Part shown: positions 16,640 through 25,819 of the stretch, piece by piece | Layout: every line of letters begins with the position of its first letter | How positions within the stretch are numbered: the first letter of the stretch is position 1 | NCBI GenBank assembly: GCA_017744365.1 | Contig: JAGIBL010000005.1 | Span: forward strand, 124,001-188,000 | Direction of reading: 5' to 3' | Source of the DNA: Nocardioidaceae bacterium | GTDB lineage: Bacteria; Actinomycetota; Actinomycetes; Propionibacteriales; Nocardioidaceae | DNA length: 64,000 nt | The notes under the pieces: model-generated | The model's input: the letters and a program-made list of their open reading frames with translations, nothing else | The model's database searches: none | Told to the model about the DNA's origin: nothing | Program-made: the position numbers and the translations under genes

Positions 16640-19168
16640 GCGCGCCTGACCGGCGAGGTAGCGGGCCACGTCGGCGCGGCCCTCGCGCACGTACCTGACG
16701 GCGCCGGGGTCCGCGGTCGTGGTCGCGAGCCAGGCGTCGACCCGGTCCAGGAGCTCCTGCGAGGCGAGCGCGCGCGGGAAGATGAACTCCAGCGCGGTCG
16801 CGGCCTTGTGGGTGCCGAGGTGCTCCCAGAGCGTGTTCGCGGCCTCCAGGTACTTCTCGACGTACGGCGCCAGCACCTCGTCCTGACCCGACGGGCCGAA
16901 CGCGAGGATGATGGAGCGCGCCGTCTCGTTGGGCGTGTCGGTGCGCACGATCGCGGCGTCCCACGCGGCGGCCTTGGCCTCGGCGGTCGGCTGCGCGGCC
17001 CGAGCGCCGGCGGCGTGCTCCTGGCCCGAGATGGTGTTGTCCCGGGTCAGCTCGGTCTCGATGCGGTCCCCCGCTCGGCCGTTGCGGGCCAGCGCCGTGA
17101 TGAGCACCCAGCGCAGGTCCTGGTCCACGGCCAGGCCGTCGAAGACCAGGGTGCCGTCGAGCATCTCCTCCAGGTCCGCCAGGGCGATCCCGCTCTTCGC
17201 GGCTCCGGCGTAGGTGCGCGCGAAGGTGAGCTGCTGGTCGCTGCCCGCCTCGGCCTGCTCGAGCAGGGTGCGCAGGCCGCGCTCCCACTTCTGCCGCAGG
17301 GCCGGCCGGTTCGCCGGTGCCGAGAACGAGTTGACCGCCTGGGCGGCGTACACCGGGATCCGGCTGATGCCCCAGGAGTCGGTCTCGGTGCCGATGTTGG
17401 CCAGCACCAGCTCGACGAAGTCGCTCGCGCGCATCTCCGCGTCCCGGGTCATGTCCCAGGCCGCGCCCCAGCACAGCGCCCGGGCCAGCGAGTCCTCGAG
17501 CTTGCCGAGGCTGGAGACCAGGGTGGCCAGCGAGCGCTCGTCGAGCCGGATCTTCGCGTAGGTGAGGTCGTCGTCGTTGAGCAGCAGCAGGTCGGGCTGC
17601 TTCTTGCCGACCAGCTCGGTGACCTCGGTGGTGGCGCCCTCGACGTCGAGCTCGATCTGGTCGCGGCGGACCAGGGCGCCGCCGACGGCGTCGTACAGGC
17701 CGATCCGGATCCGGTGCCGGCGCAGCGTCGGCCAGTCCGGGTCCGCGCTCTGCTGCACCGTGAAGGCGCCGTACGTGCCGTCCTCGGCGAGCGTGAACGC
17801 CGGCGTCAGGGTGTTCACCCCGGCGGTCTGCAGCCACTCGGCGGCCCAGCCGTCGAGCTCGCGCCCGGACGCCTTCTCCAGGGCCAGCAGCAGGTCGGAG
17901 AACTCCGAGTTCGCGTAGGCGTGGTCCTTGAAGTACTGCCGCAGCCCGGCCAGGAACGGGTCCAGGCCGACCCACGCCACCAGCTGCTTGAGCACCGAGG
18001 CGCCCTTGGCGTAGGTGATCATGTCGAAGTTGACCTCGACCGCGTGCAGGTCGTAGTTGTCCGCGGCGATCGGATGCGTGCTCGGCAGCTGATCCTGCCG
18101 GTAGCCGGTCTGCTTGCGCGCGTTGGCGAAACCGGTCCAGGCGTCGGTGAACTCGGTGACCTCGGCCTCGGCCCAGTAGCAGGCCCACTCGGCGAACGAC
18201 TCGTTGAGCCAGAGGTCGTCCCACCACTTCATCGTCACCAGGTCGCCGAACCACATGTGCGCCATCTCGTGCAGGATCACGCTGCACCGGAACTCGTAGA
18301 ACGAGCGCGGCTGCCGGGAGCGGGGGAGGTACTCGTCGCGCAGGGTCACGCAGCCCGCGTTCTCCATCGCGCCCATGTTGTACTCCGGCACGTAGAGCTG
18401 GTCGTACTTCTCGAACGGGTAGGGGAAGTCGAACTGCTCCTCGAAGAACGCGAAGCCCTGCTTGGTCAGGTTCACGATCTCCTCGCGGTCGAGGAAGTCG
18501 ACCAGCGACTGGCGGCAGTAGTGGCCCAGCGGGATGGTGCCGAACTTGCCCTCGTAGACGTCCTGGACCTCGTGGTACTCGCCGGCGACCAGGGCGGTGA
18601 TGTAGGTCGACATCTTCTTGGTGGCCGGGAACCGCCACACGGCCTTGCCGCCGCCGACAGCCTCGGGGGAGGGAGTGGGCGCGTTCGAGACGACCTTCCA
18701 GTGCTCCGGCGCGGTGACGACGAAGGTGAAGACGCTCTTGAGGTCGGGCTGCTCGAAGGTGGTGAACACCCGGCGGGCGTCCGGCACCTCGAACTGGCTG
18801 TAGAGGTAGACGCGGTCGTCGACCGGGTCCACGAACCGGTGCAGGCCCTCACCGCTGTGCGAGTAGGTGCAGTCCGCCCGGACCACCAGGGTGTTCTCCG
18901 CCTGCAGGCCGTCGAGCTGGATCCGGCTGTCGGCGTACGCCGTCGCGGGGTCGACCGCGGCGCCGTTGAGGGTGATCTCGTGCACGGTCGCGCCGACGAG
19001 GTCGGCGAAGGTGCTCGCGCCCGGCTGGCTGCTCCGGAAGCTGATCGTGGTGGTGGAGGCGAAGGTCTTGTCGCTGGTCGTGAGGTCGAGCTCGATGGTG
19101 TAGGAGTCGACGTCGAGCAACCCGGCGCGGGTCTGCGCCTCGTCGCGAGTGAGGTTGGTTCCTGGCAT
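16628..19168 (-). CDS. pepN: Aminopeptidase N (M1 family)
   Basis: An 846-aa zinc aminopeptidase that removes N-terminal residues from peptides in the cytoplasm. The substrate motif GAMEN is at 266-270 and the zinc site is HEMAH at 300-304 with E323 (NESFAEW). The N-terminal beta saddle (about 15-200), the thermolysin-like domain (about 205-450) and the C-terminal ERAP1-like helical domain (from about 520) are all present. Length fits actinobacterial PepN. Start codons at 19180 and 19177 are also in frame; 19168 begins the family-typical MPGTNLTRDEA. Its last codons (Asp-Leu-Ala-stop) lie inside the repeat element. Confidence 0.94.
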   Translation of the reverse strand: MPGTNLTRDEAQTRAGLLDVDSYTIELDLTTSDKTFASTTTISFRSSQPGASTFADLVGATVHEITLNGAAVDPATAYADSRIQLDGLQAENTLVVRADCTYSHSGEGLHRFVDPVDDRVYLYSQFEVPDARRVFTTFEQPDLKSVFTFVVTAPEHWKVVSNAPTPSPEAVGGGKAVWRFPATKKMSTYITALVAGEYHEVQDVYEGKFGTIPLGHYCRQSLVDFLDREEIVNLTKQGFAFFEEQFDFPYPFEKYDQLYVPEYNMGAMENAGCVTLRDEYLPRSRQPRSFYEFRCSVILHEMAHMWFGDLVTMKWWDDLWLNESFAEWACYWAEAEVTEFTDAWTGFANARKQTGYRQDQLPSTHPIAADNYDLHAVEVNFDMITYAKGASVLKQLVAWVGLDPFLAGLRQYFKDHAYANSEFSDLLLALEKASGRELDGWAAEWLQTAGVNTLTPAFTLAEDGTYGAFTVQQSADPDWPTLRRHRIRIGLYDAVGGALVRRDQIELDVEGATTEVTELVGKKQPDLLLLNDDDLTYAKIRLDERSLATLVSSLGKLEDSLARALCWGAAWDMTRDAEMRASDFVELVLANIGTETDSWGISRIPVYAAQAVNSFSAPANRPALRQKWERGLRTLLEQAEAGSDQQLTFARTYAGAAKSGIALADLEEMLDGTLVFDGLAVDQDLRWVLITALARNGRAGDRIETELTRDNTISGQEHAAGARAAQPTAEAKAAAWDAAIVRTDTPNETARSIILAFGPSGQDEVLAPYVEKYLEAANTLWEHLGTHKAATALEFIFPRALASQELLDRVDAWLATTTADPGAVRYVREGRADVARYLAGQARDLA

Positions 19169-19224
19169 GCGACGCATCATGTCATCCGTCACACAGGCCG
19201 CGGCCAACGGATAAGAGGCGGGGA

Positions 19225-19265
19225 AAACTACATCATTGTAACGGCGTGTCGCAGCGTTGTAGTTT
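19225..19265. promoter_or_regulatory. Inverted repeat in the pepN / CHAP-protein divergent promoter region
   Basis: AAACTACA (19225-19232) and TGTAGTTT (19258-19265) form a perfect 8-bp inverted repeat with a 25-nt spacer in an AT-rich patch. TACAAT on the minus strand (19235-19240), a good -10 hexamer for pepN, lies inside. The regulator is unknown. Confidence 0.4.
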
Positions 19266-19312
19266 GTGGCTTGTGGTAGCCAGAGTGACGAAAGTTGCTC
19301 TAGCGTGCGGGT

Positions 19313-20890
19313 GTGCTGACCCGCAGAACGACCCTGCCTGCCCTCTGCCTTGCGCTGATGGCGGCGTTCGCGACGCTGCTGGTCAGCCCCCCGCCGGCCG
19401 GTGCCTCCTCGACGATCCTGTGCAAGGGATTCACCGCCTGCGCCAAGGCCGGCTACTCGAACTTCGGCTACGCGGCCGTGTACCGCCAGATGTTCTGGCG
19501 GATGTACTCCGGCCACAACTGCACCAACTACATGGCCTACCGGATGATCCAGGCCGGCATGTCGAGCACCCGCCCGTGGAGCGGCAGCGGCAACGCCCGC
19601 AACTGGGGCGTGGTGTTCTCCTCCAAGACCAACCAGACGCCGATGGTCGGCTCGGTCGCCTGGTGGAGCGCCAACCACGTCGCGTACGTCGAGCAGGTCG
19701 TCGACGCGAACACGATCGTGATCTCCGAGGACCACTACGGCGGCGACTTCGACTGGCGCCGGATCGTGCGCAGCGGCGGCGGCTGGCCCACCGGTTTCAT
19801 CCACCTGCGTGACGTGGCGCTCAAGGCCACCGCGGCACCGGCCGTCACCGGGACCGCGCAGGTCGGCCAGACCGTGACCGCGAAGCCGGCCACCTGGTCC
19901 CCGGCGCCGTCGGCGACGTCGTACCAGTGGACCGCCAACGGGGTCGCGATCGCGAAGGCGACCTCGGCCACCCTCGCGGTGACGCCGGACCTGCTCGGCA
20001 AGGCGCTGGCGGTCAAGGTCGCCGCGAGCCGGACCAGCTACCTCTCCGCCTCCAGCGTGAGCAAGGCGACCGCGGCGGTGCTGCCCGGCGTGCTCAAGCA
20101 GACGCAGACCCCGGCCGTGACCGGCATCCCGAAGGTCGGCGCGGTGCTCACCGCGACCCCCGGCGGCTGGACGCCGGCTCCCGCCTCGATGGTGCTCTCC
20201 TGGCGCGCCGACGGCGTGCCGATCCCCGGCGCCACCGGCAGCACGCTGCGGCTGGGGCCGGCTCAGCTGAGCAAGAAGATCACCGTGGTCACCACGGCGG
20301 CCAAGACCGGGTACACCACCGCCACCAGTACCTCGGCGGCCACGGCCCCGGTGGGGCCGGAGAAGCTGACGATGTCGAAGGCGCCCGGACTGACCGGCGT
20401 GGCCCGCGTCGGCGGCGTCCTGGAGGTGACCCCGGGTCAGGTGACACCGGCGGCGGCCACCGGCTACCAGTGGTTCCGCGACGACCAGCCGGTCCCCGGC
20501 GCGAACGCGGCCCGGTACCCGGTCACCTCGGCGGACCTCGGTCACGTGCTCAGCGTGAAGGTCGCCTACACCCGGCCCGGCTACACCACGATCGAGCGCG
20601 TCCTGCGCGCCCCGATCCGGACCCGGTCGATCCCCGTGGTTCGCCTGCGCGCCGCCAGCTCGCGGGCCGTGGTGGTGCGGCTCACCGCGGCCGGCATCGA
20701 CCCGGTGAACGCGTTCGTGCGGATCACCGAGGGCGCCAACGCAACCTCGTGGCACCAGCTCGTCAACGCGCGCAGCACCTTCACGCCGCGCTGGCTGAAG
20801 CCGGGGACCCACCGTCTCACCGTGACGGTGCGGCGCTCCCCGTGGATCGAGGCTCGGACGGTCACGCTGACGGTCACGATTCCCCGCTGA
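19313..20890 (+). CDS. Secreted CHAP-domain protein with three Ig-like repeats
   Basis: A 525-aa exported protein. It has a signal peptide at 1-31 (RRTT, hydrophobic core, PAGAS), then a CHAP amidase/peptidase domain with C70 (GHNCTNY) and H122 (ANHVAYVE) as probable catalytic residues. Three repeats of about 85-90 aa follow from residue 163. Each opens with a P-x-V/L-T-G-x-x-x-V-G pattern and contains a YQW/SW strand. A final beta domain lies at 440-525. CHAP enzymes cleave peptidoglycan cross-links, so a cell-wall or lysin role is likely. GTG 19313 follows TAGCGT (19301-19306) by 6 nt, a leaderless start. Confidence 0.85.
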   Translation: MLTRRTTLPALCLALMAAFATLLVSPPPAGASSTILCKGFTACAKAGYSNFGYAAVYRQMFWRMYSGHNCTNYMAYRMIQAGMSSTRPWSGSGNARNWGVVFSSKTNQTPMVGSVAWWSANHVAYVEQVVDANTIVISEDHYGGDFDWRRIVRSGGGWPTGFIHLRDVALKATAAPAVTGTAQVGQTVTAKPATWSPAPSATSYQWTANGVAIAKATSATLAVTPDLLGKALAVKVAASRTSYLSASSVSKATAAVLPGVLKQTQTPAVTGIPKVGAVLTATPGGWTPAPASMVLSWRADGVPIPGATGSTLRLGPAQLSKKITVVTTAAKTGYTTATSTSAATAPVGPEKLTMSKAPGLTGVARVGGVLEVTPGQVTPAAATGYQWFRDDQPVPGANAARYPVTSADLGHVLSVKVAYTRPGYTTIERVLRAPIRTRSIPVVRLRAASSRAVVVRLTAAGIDPVNAFVRITEGANATSWHQLVNARSTFTPRWLKPGTHRLTVTVRRSPWIEARTVTLTVTIPR

Positions 20891-20938
20891 TTCGACTTTC
20901 AAGGAATATCGGCGCGGCGCGGTCTCGTTGCGCCAGGT

Positions 20939-21547
20939 ATGACGACCTCGGATACCGCTGACTTCTGGTTCGACCCGCTCTGCCCGTTCGCGTGGATCAC
21001 CTCACGATGGATCCTCGAGGTGGAGCAGGTGCGCGACATCGAGGTCCGCTGGCACGTGATGAGCCTGGCCTACCTGAACAAGGACAAGGACATCCCCGAG
21101 GAGTACCGCAAGCTGCTGGCGCCCGCCTGGGGCCCCGTGCGGGTGCTCGTCGCGGCCGCCGAGAAGCACGGCGACGAGGTGCTGCTGCCGCTCTACAACG
21201 CCTTCGGCACCCGGATCCACCACGAGAAGCAGCCGATCGACCGCAAGCTGGTCGACGACGTGCTGGCCGAGGTCGGCCTGGAGCCGGAGCTGGCCGAGGC
21301 GATGGACGACCCGTCGTACGACGAAGCGGTGGCGCGCTCGCACCACGAGGGCATGGACCAGGTCGGCGAGGACGTGGGCACGCCGACGATCGCGGTGAAC
21401 GGGTCGGCGTTCTTCGGCCCGGTGCTCACGAAGATCCCGCGCGGCGAGGACGCCGGCAAGATCTGGGACGGTGCCGTGGCGCTCGCGGCGTACCCGTACT
21501 TCTTCGAGCTCAAGCGCACCCGCACCGGAGAGCTGGACTTCAGCTGA
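20939..21547 (+). CDS. DsbA-fold protein, Rv2466c (mycothiol-dependent nitroreductase) family
   Basis: A 202-aa thioredoxin-like protein with a DsbA helical insertion. The active-site region reads FDPLCPFAW, with C15 as the only Cys of the motif; the position of a resolving Cys is Ala18. A cis-Pro loop is present (VGTPTIAVN) followed by [13 protein letters not shown]. Mycobacterial Rv2466c, as I recall it, reduces nitro compounds with mycothiol and has a CPWC motif; a monothiol version would need mycothiol for resolution. Its position between pepN and rpiB (with insertions) fits the conserved order. Exact substrate unknown. Confidence 0.85.
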   Translation: MTTSDTADFWFDPLCPFAWITSRWILEVEQVRDIEVRWHVMSLAYLNKDKDIPEEYRKLLAPAWGPVRVLVAAAEKHGDEVLLPLYNAFGTRIHHEKQPIDRKLVDDVLAEVGLEPELAEAMDDPSYDEAVARSHHEGMDQVGEDVGTPTIAVNGSAFFGPVLTKIPRGEDAGKIWDGAVALAAYPYFFELKRTRTGELDFS

Positions 21548-21555
21548 GCGGCGCC

Positions 21556-21561
21556 TAGTCT
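21556..21561 (+). promoter_or_regulatory. -10 box (TAGTCT), leaderless
   Basis: TAGTCT ends 7 nt before the ATG at 21569, and no ribosome binding site lies between. Confidence 0.45.
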
Positions 21562-21568
21562 CGGGGAC

Positions 21569-22099
21569 ATGGACGAGATCCGGGTTCTCTCGCACGCCCT
21601 CGACCAGACCGGCGACCTCCTCGCCCAGGTCCACGTCGACCAGCTCTCCCTCCCGACGCCGTGCGCCGACTGGACGGTGGCCGAGCTGGCCGCCCACCTG
21701 GTGGCTGCTCCAGGGCGGTTCCTGCAGATGCTGAACGGCGAGCAGCCGGACTGGTCGGCGACCCCCGCGCCGATCCAGGACCGCGCCGCGGAGACGTTCC
21801 GCAACGCCGCCGACGACCTGATCCACGCCTGGCACCGGCAGCCCGCCGAAGCGGCGGCCGGGGCAGACTGGCAGACGGCGGAGTTCGCGGTGCACACCTG
21901 GGACCTCGCCACGGCGATCGGGCGGTCGACCGACTCGCTCGACCCCGAGGTCGCCGAGCGCGGGGCGGCGTTCATGCGCGCCAACCTGACCGAGGAGAAC
22001 CGGGACCCCGTGTTCGGGCCGGAGCAGGACGCGCCCGAGGACGCGGATCCCTACACCCGCTTGGCGGCGTTCGCCGGACGCTCTGTCGGAAGGGAGTAG
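21569..22099 (+). CDS. TIGR03086 family / mycothiol-dependent maleylpyruvate isomerase-like protein
   Basis: A 176-aa DinB-like four-helix metal-binding protein. It shows the family opening LPTPCADWTVAELAAHLV, with a His in the second helix, and a C-terminal EFAVHTWDLATAIG carrying the second conserved His. Enzymes of this fold use mycothiol in actinobacteria, but the substrate of TIGR03086 members is generally unknown. The N-terminal half binds the metal; the C-terminal part is acidic. It sits between the Rv2466c-like protein and metG. Confidence 0.85.
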   Translation: MDEIRVLSHALDQTGDLLAQVHVDQLSLPTPCADWTVAELAAHLVAAPGRFLQMLNGEQPDWSATPAPIQDRAAETFRNAADDLIHAWHRQPAEAAAGADWQTAEFAVHTWDLATAIGRSTDSLDPEVAERGAAFMRANLTEENRDPVFGPEQDAPEDADPYTRLAAFAGRSVGRE

Positions 22100-22109
22100 C
22101 GGTCCTGAA

Positions 22110-22115
22110 TAGGAT
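22110..22115 (+). promoter_or_regulatory. -10 box (TAGGAT) of metG, leaderless
   Basis: TAGGAT ends 6 nt before GTG 22122, leaving no room for a ribosome binding site downstream of the expected transcription start. Confidence 0.5.
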
Positions 22116-22121
22116 CGCCCG

Positions 22122-23927
22122 GTGAGCAAGGTTCCCCCGAGCAAAGTGCTGAGTGCGGTCGCCTGGCCGTACGCCAACGGTCCCCGTCACATCGGCCACG
22201 TCGCCGGTTTCGGCGTGCCCTCCGACGTCTTCAGCCGCTACATGCGGATGGCGGGCCACGACGTGCTCATGGTCTCGGGCACCGACGAGCACGGCACGCC
22301 GATCCTGATCGCCGCGGACGAGGCCGGGCTGACCCCGCAGCAGCTGGCCGACCAGAACCACCGGGTCATCGCCGAGGACCTGCGCGACCTCGGCATCTCC
22401 TACGACCTGTACACGCGCACCACCACGCGCAACCACACCGCGGTGGTGCAGGAGCTGTTCACCGGCGTCTTCGAGAACGGCTACTTCCTCGAGCAGACGA
22501 CCAAGGGCGCCATCTCGCCGTCCACCGGGCGCACCCTGCCGGACCGGTACATCGAGGGCACCTGCCCGATCTGCGGCTACCCGGACGCGCGCGGCGACCA
22601 GTGCGACAACTGCGGCAACCAGCTCGACCCTGCCGACCTCATCGACCCGCGCTCGAAGATCAACGGGGAGACCCCGGAGTTCATCGAGACCCAGCACTTC
22701 TTCCTCGACCTGCCGGCGCTCGCCGGTGCGCTCAAGGTGTGGCTGGACGAGCGCGAGGCCAGCGGCACCTGGCGTCCGAACGTCATCAAGTTCAGCCAGA
22801 ACATCCTCGAGGACATCCGCCCGCGCGCGATGACCCGGGACATCGACTGGGGCATCCCGATCCCGCTGGACGGCTGGCGCGAGAACCCGACCAAGCGGCT
22901 CTACGTCTGGTTCGACGCGGTCATCGGCTACCTGTCGGCGAGCATCGAGTGGGCGCGGCGCTCCGGCGACCCGGAAGCGTGGCGCCAGTGGTGGAACGAC
23001 CCGGCCGCCCTGTCCTACTACTTCATGGGCAAGGACAACATCACCTTCCACAGCCAGATCTGGCCGGCCGAGCTGCTGGCCTACTCCGGCAAGGGCGACA
23101 AGGGCGGCACGCTGCACGCGTACGGCGAGCTGAACCTGCCGACCGAGGTGGTCAGCTCGGAGTTCCTGACCATGGAGGGCAAGAAGTTCTCCTCCTCCAA
23201 GCGGGTCGTGATCTACGTCCGCGACCTGCTCTCGCGCTACCAGCCCGACGCCTTCCGCTACTTCGTGGCCGCGGCGGGCCCGGAGAACCAGGACTCCGAC
23301 TTCACCTGGGCCGAGTTCGTCCGCCGGACCAACGACGAGCTGGTCGCGGGCTGGGGCAACCTGGTCAACCGGACCGCCACGCTCATCAACAAGAACTTCG
23401 GTGCGATCCCGCCGGCCGGCGAGCTCACCGAGGCCGACACGGCCCTGCTGGCAGGCGTCGAGGAGTCCTTCGGCACCGTCGGCGACCTGATCGCCCGGCA
23501 CCGGCAGAAGGCGGCCATCGGCGAGGCGATGCGCGCGGTCGGCGAGGTGAACAAGTACCTGGCCGAGCAGGAGCCGTGGAAGCTCAAGGGCGAGGACCAG
23601 CGCGAGCGGCTCGGCACCGTCCTGCACGTGGCCGCGCAGTGCGTGGTCGACCTCAACCTAGTGCTCTCCCCGTTCCTGCCGTTCTCGGCGAACGCGGTCG
23701 ATGCGACGTACGGCGGGAGCGGAGCCGTCGCGCCGATGCCGCAGCTCGTCGAGGCCGACGACCTGGACGCCGGCGCGGGCTACCCGATCCTCACCGGCGA
23801 CTACACCGGCGTGCCGGCCTGGGAGCGCAAGCCGGTCGTCGTCGGCACCCCGATCGAGAAGCCGAGCCCGGTCTTCACCAAGCTCGACCCGTCGGTGGTC
23901 GAGGAGGAGCTGGCCCGGCTCGGGTAG
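22122..23927 (+). CDS. metG: Methionyl-tRNA synthetase
   Basis: A 601-aa class I synthetase that charges tRNA-Met. The HIGH motif is at 23-26 (PRHIGHVAG). The connective peptide carries a zinc-knuckle pair CPIC and CDNC (C148, C151, C161, C164), and a KMSKS-type loop KKFSSSKR lies near 355. The anticodon-binding helical domain occupies about 400-560. No C-terminal tRNA-binding (Trbp111-like) domain is present, as in the shorter actinobacterial enzyme. Start is GTG, following a -10 box directly. The stop codon abuts the convergent YrdB-like gene with no gap. Confidence 0.97.
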   Translation: MSKVPPSKVLSAVAWPYANGPRHIGHVAGFGVPSDVFSRYMRMAGHDVLMVSGTDEHGTPILIAADEAGLTPQQLADQNHRVIAEDLRDLGISYDLYTRTTTRNHTAVVQELFTGVFENGYFLEQTTKGAISPSTGRTLPDRYIEGTCPICGYPDARGDQCDNCGNQLDPADLIDPRSKINGETPEFIETQHFFLDLPALAGALKVWLDEREASGTWRPNVIKFSQNILEDIRPRAMTRDIDWGIPIPLDGWRENPTKRLYVWFDAVIGYLSASIEWARRSGDPEAWRQWWNDPAALSYYFMGKDNITFHSQIWPAELLAYSGKGDKGGTLHAYGELNLPTEVVSSEFLTMEGKKFSSSKRVVIYVRDLLSRYQPDAFRYFVAAAGPENQDSDFTWAEFVRRTNDELVAGWGNLVNRTATLINKNFGAIPPAGELTEADTALLAGVEESFGTVGDLIARHRQKAAIGEAMRAVGEVNKYLAEQEPWKLKGEDQRERLGTVLHVAAQCVVDLNLVLSPFLPFSANAVDATYGGSGAVAPMPQLVEADDLDAGAGYPILTGDYTGVPAWERKPVVVGTPIEKPSPVFTKLDPSVVEEELARLG

Positions 23928-24266
23928 CTACTCCTCGACCAGCACCCGGATGGAGGGCAGCTGCGCGAGCGCGTTGATCGCGACCGAGAACACGAGGTAG
24001 GCGATCGCGAGCGCCTCGTGCCCGCTGACCCACAGGCCCACCGAGGCCAGGGTGAACACCAGGATCTTCACCACCGGGCGCACCAGGGTGCCGCCGTACC
24101 GTGCCTTCGGCGAGGCGAACAGGAACCAGACGGCCACCACGGCGACGCCGGCGAGGACGGCGAGCAGCGGCCCGCCGGCCCACGCGCCCCAGGTGGCAGC
24201 GGCCGAGATCGCGAGCAGCTCGTCGACGAACACCAGGAACAGCACGGTCCAGCCGAAGATCGCCAT
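23928..24266 (-). CDS. YrdB family (DUF2568) membrane protein
   Basis: A 112-aa integral membrane protein with four predicted helices. It opens with MAIFGWTVLFLVFVDELLAI and contains WGAWAG and a basic cytoplasmic loop (FASPKARYGG), which matches the YrdB/DUF2568 pattern. Function unknown. It starts 24 bp from the divergent LURP-one-related gene and shares a symmetric promoter with it. Confidence 0.8.
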   Translation of the reverse strand: MAIFGWTVLFLVFVDELLAISAAATWGAWAGGPLLAVLAGVAVVAVWFLFASPKARYGGTLVRPVVKILVFTLASVGLWVSGHEALAIAYLVFSVAINALAQLPSIRVLVEE

Positions 24267-24272
24267 GGCCAG

Positions 24273-24284
24273 GACTCTAGAGTC
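24273..24284. promoter_or_regulatory. Symmetric bidirectional leaderless promoter (GACTCTAGAGTC)
   Basis: A perfect 12-bp palindrome holds TAGAGT on both strands (24278-24283 on plus, 24274-24279 on minus). Each -10 ends exactly 7 nt before the start codon of its gene (24291 plus, 24266 minus). One site therefore seems to fire both divergent genes without leaders. Confidence 0.6.
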
Positions 24285-24290
24285 ACCCCC

Positions 24291-24872
24291 ATGACTGGCC
24301 CCAGGCACGACCCGCCGCAGTACCTGCCCGCCTTCTTCGTCAAGCAGAAGCTGACCCTGATGGTGAACCGCTACGAGATCCTCGCGGCCGGCCCGAACGG
24401 CGAGCCCGGTGAGCTGCTCGCGGTCGCGCAGCAGAAGCGGATGGCGTTCAAGGAGCACGTCACCTTCTACGCCGACGAGGAGCGCACCCGGCCGGTCTTC
24501 TCGTTCAAGGCGCGCCAGGTCATCGACCTCTCCGCCGGCTACGACGTCTTCGACGCCGACGGCGAGGCGATCGGGTTCTTCCGCAAGGACTTCGGCAAGA
24601 GCCTGCTGCGCTCGACGTTCCACCTCAACGGCCCGTCGCTGGACGCCGTCGGGCAGGAGCGGAACCAGGCGGTCGCGATCATGCGCCGGTTCATCGACCT
24701 CCCATTCGCGTTCCACTTCGACTTCACCGACCCGCACGGCACTACGGTGCTGAGCGTCGAGCGGCAGTTCTCGATGCGCGACCGGTACGCCGTCACCGTG
24801 CCCGACCGGCGGCTGGACTTCCGGCTGGCCGCGGCGATGACCGTCGCGCTCGACGCGCTCATGTCCCGCTGA
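24291..24872 (+). CDS. LURP-one-related (tubby-like fold) protein
   Basis: A 193-aa cytoplasmic protein with an alternating beta-strand pattern typical of the LURP-one-related/scramblase-like fold. Segments include FFVKQKLTLMVNRYEIL, VTFYADEERTRPVFSFKAR, YDVFDADGEAIGFFRKDF and LLRSTFHL. Members of this family have no known activity in bacteria. The C-terminal basic segment (FSMRDRYAVTVPDRRLDFRL) is conserved in character. Its TGA overlaps the next ATG by one base, so translation is coupled to the esterase. Confidence 0.75.
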   Translation: MTGPRHDPPQYLPAFFVKQKLTLMVNRYEILAAGPNGEPGELLAVAQQKRMAFKEHVTFYADEERTRPVFSFKARQVIDLSAGYDVFDADGEAIGFFRKDFGKSLLRSTFHLNGPSLDAVGQERNQAVAIMRRFIDLPFAFHFDFTDPHGTTVLSVERQFSMRDRYAVTVPDRRLDFRLAAAMTVALDALMSR

Positions 24873-25762
24873 TGGCGCTGCATCCCCAGGGCCGCGCTGC
24901 CGTCGCGGCGTACGAGAAGGAACCGAAGGTCACCGACCCGGACTTCGACATCGACGCCTCGCGCGCCGAGGCCCGGGCGGTCGCCGCCGCGCAGCCGCGC
25001 GAGGACGTCGCCGAGGTCCGTGACGTCGACGCCGACGGGGTGCGCTGCCGGCTCTACCGCCCGGCGGGCTCGGACGGGCCGGCGGAGGGGCTGATCGTGC
25101 ACCTGCACGGGGGCGGCTTCGTCTTCCACGACATCGACGTGCACGACGCCGCCGCGCGCCGCCTGGCCAACCGCTCCGGCCTGGCGGTGCTCAGCGTGGA
25201 CTACCGGCGCCCGCCCGAGCACCCGTTCCCGGCCGCGCCCGACGACGTGGACACGGTGCTGCGCTGGCTCGCCTCGAGCGAGCTCGCCGAGCTCCCGGTG
25301 CTCGTGCACGGGGACAGCGCCGGCGGCAACCTGGCCCTGGTCGCCGCGCTGCGCAACCCGGGCCGGTTCGCCGGGGTCGCGCTGATCTATCCCTTCCTGG
25401 ACCCGAGCGCGGGCTTCTCGTCGTACCGGACGGCTGCCGACGCCTTCGACGCCGAGGAGGCGGCCTGGTACTGGCAGCAGTACGCCGCGCACCCGGCCGA
25501 CCTGGCGAACCCCGACCTGGCGCCGTTGCTCAGCGACCGGCTCGGCACGCTGCCGCCCACACTGGTGGTCACCGCCGAGCACGACCCGCTGCGCGACGAG
25601 GGCGAGGAGCTGGTCCGCCGGCTCGCCGAGGAGGGCGTCCTCGTGGTCGGCACCCGCTACCTCGGCCAGGTGCACGGGTTCTGGCGGCACGCGGACGTCT
25701 TCGACGCGGCGGAGCCGCTCACCGGGCAGGTTGCGGCGTTCCTCCGCCAGCGCCTGCGCTGA
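24872..25762 (+). CDS. Alpha/beta hydrolase, hormone-sensitive lipase-type esterase
   Basis: A 296-aa esterase. The oxyanion motif HGGG (LHGGGFVF) is followed by the nucleophile elbow GDSAGG, the acid DPLRDEG and the His in GQVHGF. Together these form a complete Ser-Asp-His triad of HSL family (Abhydrolase_3). It probably hydrolyses short or medium acyl esters in the cytoplasm; no signal peptide is present. Translationally coupled to the LURP-one-related gene. Confidence 0.92.
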   Translation: MALHPQGRAAVAAYEKEPKVTDPDFDIDASRAEARAVAAAQPREDVAEVRDVDADGVRCRLYRPAGSDGPAEGLIVHLHGGGFVFHDIDVHDAAARRLANRSGLAVLSVDYRRPPEHPFPAAPDDVDTVLRWLASSELAELPVLVHGDSAGGNLALVAALRNPGRFAGVALIYPFLDPSAGFSSYRTAADAFDAEEAAWYWQQYAAHPADLANPDLAPLLSDRLGTLPPTLVVTAEHDPLRDEGEELVRRLAEEGVLVVGTRYLGQVHGFWRHADVFDAAEPLTGQVAAFLRQRLR

Positions 25763-25819
25763 CCGGCCACCTGCGCGTGCCATGATCGGGCACCAGGGGG
25801 CAACCGGGAGGAGGTGGCC

